Below are positions 1-5,044 of a stretch of 5,044 nucleotides of DNA, piece after piece. A program made the translations under genes and the position numbers. Source of the stretch: Paenibacillus sp. (GTDB lineage: Bacteria; Bacillota; Bacilli; Paenibacillales; Paenibacillaceae); contig DOJM01000104.1 of the NCBI GenBank assembly GCA_003529225.1, positions 30,607 to 35,650 on the forward strand, read 5' to 3'. The notes below the pieces were generated by a model, which saw only the letters and a program-made list of their open reading frames with translations, did not search any database and had not been told where the DNA came from. How positions within the stretch are numbered: the first letter of the stretch is position 1; each line of letters opens with the position of its first letter.

Positions 1-30
1 ATGGACGTGAGGAAAGGAGGGGCACATGGA
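1..30 (+). repeat. Start-region box, copy A (direct repeat with 500-529)
   Basis: This 30-base stretch matches 500-529 at 29 of 30 positions; the only difference is G at 12 versus A at 511. It contains the Shine-Dalgarno (GGAAAGGAGG, 11-20) and the start codon (26-28) of the broken membrane-protein gene. It also begins with an ATG that opens a 10-codon frame (MDVRKGGAHG, stop at 31-33) overlapping the start codon. The window begins exactly at this box, so how far the repeat extends upstream cannot be seen. Confidence 0.8.
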
Positions 31-369
31 TAATATAGGAGTATATGAGGTGAGTCGTCCTTCTTTAGTTTCACTTCTGCTATCAATGATTTTTTCAAGT
101 GGCATACTTTTGACAAGCGTCATAAAAAATACGAACGGTAAAGTACTTTCATATAATAAAAAATTGAAGCAAACCGAATTGAGAATATTTATGTAAAGGG
201 CTATTTCAAGTCAGTAATAGGGATTAAGCCTTTAGATCATAAATTTGCCCCCTATAGATTATGTTTTAGTTTTCTTGACCAAGAATACAGGGGAATGAAA
301 GAACTAACCAAATGGGCTGAATGTAATCAAGTTAAACTGTCTCACAAAAGATTTATGAGATGGCTCTAA
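26..369 (+). pseudogene. Broken paralogue of the two-TM PH-like membrane protein (internal deletion and frameshift)
   Basis: This is a decayed copy of the gene at 525-1010. From ATG 26 the frame gives 56 residues and stops at 194-196. Its first part parallels the intact protein (MDNIGVYEVSRPSL against MDHTGVYRVRRPSL, then a hydrophobic stretch like TM1). In a different frame, 160-369 encodes 69 residues matching the C-terminal PH-like part of the neighbour (IEANRIENIYVKGYF, GIKP, PYRLCFSFL, KWAECNQ, HK.F.RWL). That frame has a stop at 157-159, just before the homology begins, so it cannot be read from upstream. The copy is 142 bases shorter than its neighbour: about 136 are missing from the middle, removing TM2 and the start of the PH-like domain, and 6 are a two-codon gap near the C-terminus. 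It keeps a good ribosome binding site and a terminator, so it may still be transcribed. The 56-residue N-terminal peptide with one membrane segment could be made, but I see no sign that it is functional. Confidence 0.85.
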
Positions 370-387
370 GGGGCTGTGACAATATAA

Positions 388-437
388 GGGGTGTTCCAAG
401 AGCCTTGAAATGGCTGATGGGGCGCCCCGTCTTTTTT
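388..437 (+). terminator. Intrinsic terminator after the broken paralogue
   Basis: A long hairpin pairs 388-404 with 412-428 around a 7-base loop (405-411). The 17 positions pair with G-C, A-T and G-U pairs except two central mismatches (399/417 and 400/416). The stem is followed by GTC and six Ts (432-437). It begins 18 bases after the homologous stop codon at 367-369 and separates the broken copy from the intact gene. Confidence 0.85.
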
Positions 438-499
438 GATCTTCCTTCATTCAAACATCAAAGTGCGATATCCATTTTTTATAACATATGGTAATCTAT

Positions 500-529
500 A
501 TGGACGTGAGAAAAGGAGGGGCACATGGA
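500..529 (+). repeat. Start-region box, copy B (direct repeat with 1-30)
   Basis: This is the second copy of the 30-base box, 499 bases downstream of the first and identical except at 511. It carries the Shine-Dalgarno (AAAAGGAGG, 511-519) and the ATG (525-527) of the intact membrane protein. The ATG at 500 opens a 15-codon frame (MDVRKGGAHGSYRGL, stop 545-547) overlapping the main start. No Shine-Dalgarno precedes that ATG, so it is probably not translated on its own. I see no convincing sigma-A promoter in the AT-rich stretch 438-499. Confidence 0.8.
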
Positions 530-1010
530 TCATACAGGGGTTTATAGAGTAAGGCGTCCGTCGTTAATACCACTGCTGGTGTATATCAGTCTGCTAATGG
601 GGATTCAAATATTTCAAATTTATAACCTGAACTATCGCTATACAGCTAGCGACGATTTGGTGCTTTCTTGTTTACTTTATGGTCAGGCTATTATTTGTCT
701 GATTGTCGCATTCGTGTTAGTCTACAGGATATTTACCATCAGAAGAGTTGTTGAAATTCAGATTCAACCGGAATCTATATTAATAGAAGATCTAAGAATA
801 GAAGCAGAGCGGATTAATGATATTTACATAAAAGGATATTTTAGTCCTGTAGTTGGGATTAGACCTAAAGTGAATAAATTTGTTCCTTATAAATTATGTT
901 TTAATTTTCTGTCACAAAAAGATGAAGATGAAGTGATGAAACAGTTAAAAGCTTGGGCCGAACGAAATCAGATCAATGTAACTCATAAAAATTTTTCGAG
1001 ATGGCTATAA
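525..1010 (+). CDS. Small membrane protein with two TM segments and a PH-like (YcxB-like) C-terminal domain
   Basis: The product has 161 residues. Residues about 14-33 and 46-70 are hydrophobic and should form a membrane hairpin. Residues about 73-161 look like a bacterial PH-like domain of the YcxB/bPH type: strands around VVEIQI and SILIED, a middle with YIKGYF..VVGIRP and PYKLCFNFL, then an amphipathic helix (about 134-148, EDEVMKQLKAWAE) and a tail ending in NFSRWL. This layout is known in YcxB-like proteins of Firmicutes, whose biochemical role is largely undefined. No catalytic motif is visible. The start at 525 is fixed by AGGAGG 5 bases upstream and by conservation of the same start in the broken paralogue. 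A terminator follows, so the gene is probably monocistronic. The family call rests on pattern and topology only; an immunity-type membrane protein is an alternative I cannot exclude. Confidence 0.8.
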   Translation: MDHTGVYRVRRPSLIPLLVYISLLMGIQIFQIYNLNYRYTASDDLVLSCLLYGQAIICLIVAFVLVYRIFTIRRVVEIQIQPESILIEDLRIEAERINDIYIKGYFSPVVGIRPKVNKFVPYKLCFNFLSQKDEDEVMKQLKAWAERNQINVTHKNFSRWL

Positions 1011-1036
1011 GCTCCTCTAGACTAATATACAAAATG

Positions 1037-1069
1037 AAAGACACTGACGCCTTGTTGGTGTCTTTTTTT
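1037..1069 (+). terminator. Intrinsic terminator after the PH-like membrane protein gene
   Basis: The stem pairs 1037-1049 with 1053-1065. The outer eight pairs are perfect (AAAGACAC with GTGTCTTT) and the inner pairs include G-U wobbles, closing on a 3-base loop. Seven Ts (1063-1069) overlap and follow the stem. It lies 26 bases after the stop codon. Confidence 0.88.
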
Positions 1070-1082
1070 GATTCACCGACAC

Positions 1083-1134
1083 GTCATATGACATGTAACA
1101 AAGCTAAGTGGTGACAGAACGTTTCTAGCTAGAA
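1083..1134. promoter_or_regulatory. Two perfect palindromes upstream of the serine hydrolase gene (possible operators)
   Basis: The stretch contains a 10-base palindrome GTCATATGAC (1083-1092) and a 12-base palindrome TTCTAGCTAGAA (1123-1134). The second overlaps TAGAAT (1130-1135), which resembles a -10 hexamer but has no matching -35 at normal spacing. Palindromes of this size in a gene's upstream region may bind dimeric regulators. They can also arise by chance in AT-rich DNA, and I recognise neither as a known operator. Confidence 0.25.
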
Positions 1135-1143
1135 TGACATTCC

Positions 1144-1180
1144 GTTTGTGATACTCAGAACAGGTTCACTATTCACAAAC
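1144..1180 (+). promoter_or_regulatory. Possible extended -10 promoter inside an inverted repeat
   Basis: An 8-base perfect inverted repeat, GTTTGTGA (1144-1151) and TCACAAAC (1173-1180), flanks a smaller one, GAAC (1158-1161) and GTTC (1164-1167), with nearly the same centre. The left arm overlaps TGTGATACT (1147-1155), which fits an extended -10 element (TGn plus 4 of 6 matches to TATAAT); no good -35 is visible. Initiation there would leave a leader of about 40 bases before the hydrolase start at 1204. The repeat could be an operator or a 5' UTR hairpin. Confidence 0.3.
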
Positions 1181-1203
1181 AACCCAATAGAGGAGAATGG
1201 ATT

Positions 1204-3174
1204 ATGAAGAAAAAGACACGCAAGCTCAGCGTCATCGCACTATTATTATCAACAGCTGTATTTACAGCATGTTCAGCACCAGTCTCCACTAACGCAACAA
1301 GTTCGAAAGGATCTTTTAATGGAAAAGAAATTGAGGCTTTCGCGGACCCTATATTTTCGCAGAAAATGAAGGAATACAATGTGAACGGATCCAATTTTGT
1401 ATTGGTTAAAGACGGAAAGGTGCTCGTGAATAAAGGGTACGGATATGCGGACAAAGAAAAGAAAACCCTTGTCGATAAGAATACCGTCTTTCAGATCGCA
1501 TCCGTGTCGAAGACATTTACCGCTTTAGCAGCTTTGCAGCTAGTGGAACAAGGAAAGATGGATCTTGATCACGATATCAATGCGTATCTTGGAGGAATGA
1601 AAGTACCTAATGAAACGGAAACTCCGTTAACCTTAAGAAATATGTTATCTTACACAACGGGCTTTGATTACCCGGATAAAGCTAACTTTGTTGCACCGGA
1701 ATATGTAAATCAAGACATCCCCATGAAAAAGTTTATGACGGAGCATATGCCGACGGTCGTTCGGACACCTGGTGAAGCGTATACCTATGATAATTTCGCG
1801 TTTTTACTTGCGGGTTATGCGATAGAGAACGTAAGTGGTATCCCGTTTTATAAGTATATGGAGAATCATGTGTTCAAACCGTTAGGAATGAACTCAACTA
1901 GTGCTCGATTTACCCCAGAACTTTTAGATAGAATGGCCACGCATTATGGTCCAGATGGTAAACCTCATCCAACCTTTGGGCATGCTCCTACCGATGGGCC
2001 ACAGGGCAGCATCCTTTCCACAGGAGAAGATATGGCTAAATACTTAACTCTTTTTCAACAACAGGGTAGCTTGAATGGAAAGCAAATCATTAGTAAAGAA
2101 ACTACAAAGATGATGCAAACGTACTCCGTTTTTGCGAATGAATTGCTCCCGATGACGACGATTGGAGGATTTGAAGGGTATCGTAATGATCTGATGAATG
2201 GCTATCATGTGGTTCTCAAGGGTGGAAATATGCCTGGTCATCAATCACTGATCGTATTATTGCCTGAGGAGAATACGGCTTTCTACATGTCTTATAACAA
2301 TGACACAATGATGAGCTTAGATATCTATGAAGCCTTGATGGATCACTATTTCCCTGAAAAGAAAGCTCCAGAGACGCCCAAGTACCTTCCATTGAATGCT
2401 TCAGAGGCAACTAAATATACCGGAACTTATTTGAATACCAGATTCTATTTCTTGAAATCGAATTTTACTTATGCAGACGGCAATCTGATTATGGAAACTG
2501 GAACAAGCGGTACACATACGTTACGAATGATTAATCCGCTATTGTTCGAAGATGAATTAGGTAACAAATTGGCCTTTAAAAAAGATCATAAAGATCAGAT
2601 CGAATACTTTTATTATACGAATCCTAATAGCCCAGACTTTGTTTCAGATGCTCGTAAGGTTCACACGAAGCCAGCATTCGCTGATGTATCTGAGGAGAGC
2701 GCTTATAAATCTTACATCGACAACCTGTATTCGCTTGATGTGATAAGTGCTAAATCTGGCAACCATTTCGAACCACAGGGAACCATGACACAAGGTGAGT
2801 TTATGGATGCTCTAATTCTTGCCCACGGATGGTACGGCTTTCCTCATTTAATTGAGGGGAATAAAGAATTAACGAAAAAAGGAATCCCTGGTTTTGATCG
2901 TAATGCAGTCATCACAAGACAAGTAGCAGCCGTTATGATTCAAAATCTAAAACAAGCTAAGCAAGCTTCAGAAATTACGCTTAAAGGTGACACAGACACA
3001 TGGGCCGCTAATTCGATCATAGCATTAGTGTCACAAGGCATTGTAGATCCTGATACAAAAGTGAATGATGACGGGTCTGTCGATTTTCGTTCTAAAAAGC
3101 CTTTGCTTCGCCAAGAAGCGAGTGCATTACTTGATCTTGCTTTTGGATACTATACATTGCCAATCAAACACTAA
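1204..3174 (+). CDS. Exported serine hydrolase (class C beta-lactamase/PBP-like) with lipoprotein signal and C-terminal SLH repeats
   Basis: The product has 656 residues. Residues 1-22 form a basic, hydrophobic signal peptide, with a lipobox-like VFTA before Cys23, so it is probably a membrane-anchored lipoprotein outside the cell. The catalytic domain spans about 45-385 and carries the superfamily's three motifs: S100-V-S-K103 (nucleophile Ser100, Lys103), Y195-D-N197, and K339-G-G341 where many relatives have HxG. Supporting blocks are VSGIPF (210-215) and PLGMNST (226-232). Residues about 395-475 (KYTGTYL onward) resemble the small beta-barrel domain that often follows this fold. Residues about 491-541, 545-587 and 594-648 look like three SLH repeats, the second the most degenerate. 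SLH repeats bind secondary cell-wall polymers. The family covers DD-peptidases, esterases and beta-lactamases; the substrate cannot be told from sequence, and resistance should not be assumed. AGGAG (1191-1195) lies 8 bases before the start. The unit is closed by a terminator and appears monocistronic. Confidence 0.92.
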   Translation: MKKKTRKLSVIALLLSTAVFTACSAPVSTNATSSKGSFNGKEIEAFADPIFSQKMKEYNVNGSNFVLVKDGKVLVNKGYGYADKEKKTLVDKNTVFQIASVSKTFTALAALQLVEQGKMDLDHDINAYLGGMKVPNETETPLTLRNMLSYTTGFDYPDKANFVAPEYVNQDIPMKKFMTEHMPTVVRTPGEAYTYDNFAFLLAGYAIENVSGIPFYKYMENHVFKPLGMNSTSARFTPELLDRMATHYGPDGKPHPTFGHAPTDGPQGSILSTGEDMAKYLTLFQQQGSLNGKQIISKETTKMMQTYSVFANELLPMTTIGGFEGYRNDLMNGYHVVLKGGNMPGHQSLIVLLPEENTAFYMSYNNDTMMSLDIYEALMDHYFPEKKAPETPKYLPLNASEATKYTGTYLNTRFYFLKSNFTYADGNLIMETGTSGTHTLRMINPLLFEDELGNKLAFKKDHKDQIEYFYYTNPNSPDFVSDARKVHTKPAFADVSEESAYKSYIDNLYSLDVISAKSGNHFEPQGTMTQGEFMDALILAHGWYGFPHLIEGNKELTKKGIPGFDRNAVITRQVAAVMIQNLKQAKQASEITLKGDTDTWAANSIIALVSQGIVDPDTKVNDDGSVDFRSKKPLLRQEASALLDLAFGYYTLPIKH

Positions 3175-3182
3175 GGAATTGG

Positions 3183-3215
3183 ACACCTCAGAGAGACTCT
3201 TTGGGGTGTTTTTTT
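3183..3215 (+). terminator. Intrinsic terminator after the serine hydrolase gene
   Basis: An uninterrupted 12-pair stem joins 3183-3194 (ACACCTCAGAGA) to 3198-3209, with two G-U pairs and a 3-base loop (3195-3197). Seven Ts (3209-3215) complete it. It begins 8 bases after the stop codon and separates the hydrolase from the downstream gene group. Confidence 0.92.
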
Positions 3216-3258
3216 AATGATAGGTTTAAGAGCTAATGAAATTATCGGTAGTATATGG

Positions 3259-3290
3259 TTGTTTTAAATGCTAAAATTACCCAAAATAAT
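3259..3290 (+). promoter_or_regulatory. Weak candidate promoter for the methyltransferase group
   Basis: After the upstream terminator a new promoter is expected before 3314. The best I can see is TTGTTT (3259-3264) with CAAAAT (3282-3287) at 17-base spacing. AATAAT (3285-3290) is a better -10 but sits 20 bases away. The match is poor in AT-rich DNA, so the position is only a suggestion. Confidence 0.25.
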
Positions 3291-3313
3291 CTTCTACAGC
3301 AAGGAGGTATTCT

Positions 3314-4045
3314 GTGGATTACAAAGGGTCATCGGTTTATGACAATGCGGATTTTTTCTATAACTATTTATTGAGAAGAAACAGAGCGGATAGCCCAAAT
3401 AACATTATTGAAAAGCCGGTTTTATATGATCTTATGGGCGATGTACTTGGGAAAAAGGTGCTCGATTTAGGATGCGGGGATGCTAAGTTCGGATATGAGT
3501 TGCTTGAGCAGGGATGTAACTTTTACGAAGGTGTGGAAGGTTCAAGTAATATGGTCAAAGCGGCAAAAGAATTGTTAAATACATCTAAAAGTGAGATTCA
3601 CCATGCTACTATGGAGAGTTGGAATTACCCAAAAGAGAAATATGATTTGGTAATCTCTCGGTTGGCTATTCATTATTTACAAGACCTAGAACCAATCTTT
3701 GATAGTATCCGTAGTGCGCTTATCCCTAATGGTCAGTTTATATTTAGTGTACAGCATCCGGTTCTAACATCATCCATGAAAAGTGCAACAATTTCAGAAA
3801 GAAAGTCGGACTGGATCGTCGATAACTATTTTGAAATGGGTAAGAGAATGGAGCCTTGGATTGGAGAAAGTGTAGTTAAGTACCACAGAACTTTTGAAGA
3901 GTATTTTCAGTCACTGAAACATGTTGGATTTAAAATAGAGGATATTAGAGAATGTAAACCAAATCCTCAGTTTTTTAATAGTGAAGGCGAGTATAAGAGA
4001 AGGATGAGAATCCCACTTTTTCTCGTGTTTAAATGTATAAAATAG
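3314..4045 (+). CDS. Class I SAM-dependent methyltransferase
   Basis: The product has 243 residues and starts with GTG; the start is set by a perfect AAGGAGG (3301-3307) 6 bases upstream. The N-terminal two-thirds is a Rossmann-type methyltransferase fold. Motif I is VLDLGCGDA (49-57), the SAM-binding loop. Motif II is YEGVEGSSNMV (71-81), with Glu75 placed to bind the SAM ribose. YDLVISRLAIHYLQDL (110-125) forms strand 4 and the following helix, and LIPNGQFIFSVQHPV (136-150) is the post-III strand. Residues 151-243 include an aromatic stretch (WIVDNYF, 167-173; EPWIGE, 180-185; VKYHRTFEEYF, 188-198) that probably shapes the acceptor site. It resembles the UbiE/BioC-like small-molecule methyltransferases, but the acceptor is unknown. 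It is the first of three same-strand genes with gaps of 65 and 50 bases and no terminator between them, consistent with an operon. Confidence 0.9.
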   Translation: MDYKGSSVYDNADFFYNYLLRRNRADSPNNIIEKPVLYDLMGDVLGKKVLDLGCGDAKFGYELLEQGCNFYEGVEGSSNMVKAAKELLNTSKSEIHHATMESWNYPKEKYDLVISRLAIHYLQDLEPIFDSIRSALIPNGQFIFSVQHPVLTSSMKSATISERKSDWIVDNYFEMGKRMEPWIGESVVKYHRTFEEYFQSLKHVGFKIEDIRECKPNPQFFNSEGEYKRRMRIPLFLVFKCIK

Positions 4046-4110
4046 TTTGTTGAAGTAACGCTAGTCAAATGAGCATATGAATGCAAAGAATTACAATAAG
4101 GAGGACTAAG

Positions 4111-4707
4111 ATGAAAAGGATGCAGTTTATACGCCCAACCGGGCATTACGATCAAAGAATTACTGATATCGATGAGCAGATTTGTGCATTGATAAAACAA
4201 CGTAAGGAACGCTCGGATAATAATCCAGGATTCCCATCTTTTGAGTATATTTCAGATTGGGCGGCGAAGTTTGAACTCTACGAGGATTTTTTGAAAACGG
4301 TATTTGGGACATTATTTAGTGAAGATCATTTTAAGCCGATGGTCGAGCCAACGGGTTTTAGAAAACATATTGCTGTTCTACAATCTATTGAGGCAGATGA
4401 GTTCTTCTATACATTGACATCTATACGACAATACAGTAATGCAAGTGTTGTCACGCTTAGTATAGATTGGGATATTACCTCTGAATTATATGCCAATAAA
4501 CTTAACCATTTTGAGCTGTATATAGGAGAAGCGTATGACAGTAGAATGACGAATGGCGGAAGTTCATCAGGGCATGCAGCTTATAACTACGTAGTATCTC
4601 CGCCACTCCCCGACGATATCTCCGGTATTAAATTAGGGTTCAGGGAATTTAGTTCACCCTTAAAGAAGGACGGGACAGGTACTGAAATTGTGTTTAAGCT
4701 AGAATAA
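4111..4707 (+). CDS. Conserved-looking hypothetical protein, 198 residues
   Basis: I do not recognise this family. The start at 4111 is chosen because AAGGAGG (4098-4104) lies 6 bases before it; an in-frame ATG at 4081 has no ribosome binding site. The protein is soluble, with no signal peptide or membrane segment. Residues about 13-35 (RITDIDEQICALIKQRKERS) form a charged amphipathic helix reminiscent of the first helix of AroQ-type chorismate mutases, but the rest does not follow that fold. Residues 38-50 (NNPGFPSFEYISD) and 79-86 (EPTGFRKH) have the Pro/Gly pattern of conserved loops. The C-terminal half (about 97-198) looks beta-rich, with TLTSIRQYSNASVVTLSIDWD, a small Gly/Ser loop (149-154), and a closing strand EIVFKLE. 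It sits between the methyltransferase and the kinase-like gene, probably in the same transcript, but that context does not define its job. Confidence 0.8.
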   Translation: MKRMQFIRPTGHYDQRITDIDEQICALIKQRKERSDNNPGFPSFEYISDWAAKFELYEDFLKTVFGTLFSEDHFKPMVEPTGFRKHIAVLQSIEADEFFYTLTSIRQYSNASVVTLSIDWDITSELYANKLNHFELYIGEAYDSRMTNGGSSSGHAAYNYVVSPPLPDDISGIKLGFREFSSPLKKDGTGTEIVFKLE

Positions 4708-4757
4708 CTATACAAAGTATTTTAAAAATAGAATCTAGCAGGAAGAGGTACGTATCT

Positions 4758-5044
4758 ATGAATCAAATGATCTGGCTAACTGGACTATCGGGTTCAGGTA
4801 AATCTACGCTTGCAGAGGAACTAAAAAATCACATTGAGAATTGCTACATTCTGGACGGTGATACATTGAGGAGAGGTATTAATCAGGATCTTCAATTTAG
4901 CGAAAAGGATCGATTGGAAGTTGGTAGAAGAATTGGTGAGATTGGTAAGATTCTGCTTGATGCGAACCTGAATGTGATCGTTGCCTCGATCTCTCCATAC
5001 CGCTCTACACGCGATAAGGTCCGTTCTCTCATAGGGGATTCCTA
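4758..5044 (+). CDS. cysC: Adenylylsulfate (APS) kinase-like P-loop kinase, 3' end beyond the window
   Basis: The first 95 codons are present; the frame is open to the window end. The family phosphorylates adenosine 5'-phosphosulfate at the 3' hydroxyl with ATP, giving PAPS in the cytoplasm. Visible hallmarks are the strand MIWLT, the Walker A motif G9-LSGSGKS-T17, LDGDTLRRGIN (32-42, where CysC has LDGDNVRxGL), F47, the DR pair (51-52), RRIGEIGKIL (57-66), and ISPYRSTRDKVR (78-89). The protein starts almost directly at the P-loop strand and lacks the N-terminal extension of E. coli CysC. CysC normally has Asn after DRxE (DRKEN in E. coli), and here it is Val55; AFISP is replaced by ASISP. 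These changes touch the APS site, so a different substrate is possible. GGAAGAGG (4741-4748) is a fair ribosome binding site 9 bases upstream. A 50-base gap without a terminator follows the preceding gene. The fold is confident, the exact substrate less so. Confidence 0.82.
   Translation, partial: MNQMIWLTGLSGSGKSTLAEELKNHIENCYILDGDTLRRGINQDLQFSEKDRLEVGRRIGEIGKILLDANLNVIVASISPYRSTRDKVRSLIGDS

Noticed and set aside
500..547. Independent short gene MDVRKGGAHGSYRGL
   Set aside because: No ribosome binding site precedes the ATG at 500, and the copy at position 1 ends after 10 codons with a different tail. The conserved bases are better explained by the shared Shine-Dalgarno and start region, so it is kept only as a finding.
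1..1069. Insertion sequence or transposon causing the duplication in 1-1069
   Set aside because: There is no transposase frame, no terminal inverted repeats and no target-site duplication; the repeat unit is a whole gene with leader and terminator, as expected for an old tandem duplication.
1173..2410. Minus-strand open frames of 64 to 93 codons (1173-1454, 2044-2244, 2216-2410)
   Set aside because: They lie opposite the serine hydrolase coding region, have no recognisable domains, and the hydrolase frame is fully explained by family motifs.
4081..4110. Upstream in-frame ATG at 4081 as the start of the 198-residue protein (would add 10 residues)
   Set aside because: No Shine-Dalgarno precedes 4081, while a perfect AAGGAGG lies 6 bases before the ATG at 4111 and would itself be coding under the longer start.
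3967..4200. Minus-strand open frame of 77 codons across the methyltransferase/unknown-gene junction
   Set aside because: It overlaps the ends of two well-supported + strand genes and the product shows no family features.
4147..4215. Chorismate mutase assignment for the 198-residue protein
   Set aside because: Only one helix resembles AroQ; the remainder is beta-rich and lacks the later active-site helices, so the likeness is not enough for a functional call.
4718..4730. AT-only near-palindrome TATTTTAAAAATA between the unknown gene and the kinase-like gene as a terminator
   Set aside because: It has no GC pairs, would form a very weak hairpin and lacks a U tail, so it should not stop transcription.

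Overview
The window looks like chromosome of a low-to-medium-GC Gram-positive bacterium of the Bacillales, most likely Paenibacillus or a close relative. This rests on strong AGGAGG-type ribosome binding sites, U-tailed intrinsic terminators, a GTG start behind a perfect Shine-Dalgarno, and a secreted hydrolase ending in S-layer homology (SLH) repeats. All recognisable genes lie on the + strand, and the placement comes from sequence character rather than a database match.

Layout: (1) Positions 1-437 hold a broken copy of a small membrane protein gene, followed by an intrinsic terminator. (2) Positions 500-1069 hold the intact paralogue, a 161-residue protein with two membrane segments and a predicted bacterial PH-like (YcxB-like) domain, with its own terminator. 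The two copies share a nearly identical 30-base box spanning the ribosome binding site and start codon, although the proteins have diverged clearly. (3) Positions 1083-3215 form a monocistronic unit: a leader with palindromes and an inverted repeat, a 656-residue exported serine hydrolase of the beta-lactamase/PBP-like class C superfamily, and a strong terminator. The hydrolase has a predicted lipoprotein signal peptide and three C-terminal SLH-like repeats. (4) From 3314 to the window end, three closely spaced genes probably form one transcription unit: a class I SAM-dependent methyltransferase (GTG start), a 198-residue protein of unknown function, and the first 95 codons of an adenylylsulfate-kinase-like (CysC-like) P-loop kinase that runs off the end.

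Regions 2 and 3 are each closed by a terminator, so the PH-like protein, the hydrolase and the methyltransferase group are probably transcribed independently. The hydrolase should work outside the membrane on cell-wall or small ester/amide substrates. The last three genes could act together on a small molecule, but nothing in the sequence names a pathway. I found no CRISPR array, RNA gene, insertion sequence or obvious defence system. The most unusual points are the decayed tandem paralogue with its over-conserved start box, the doubly anchored hydrolase, and an APS-kinase-like protein lacking the Asn expected in the substrate site.
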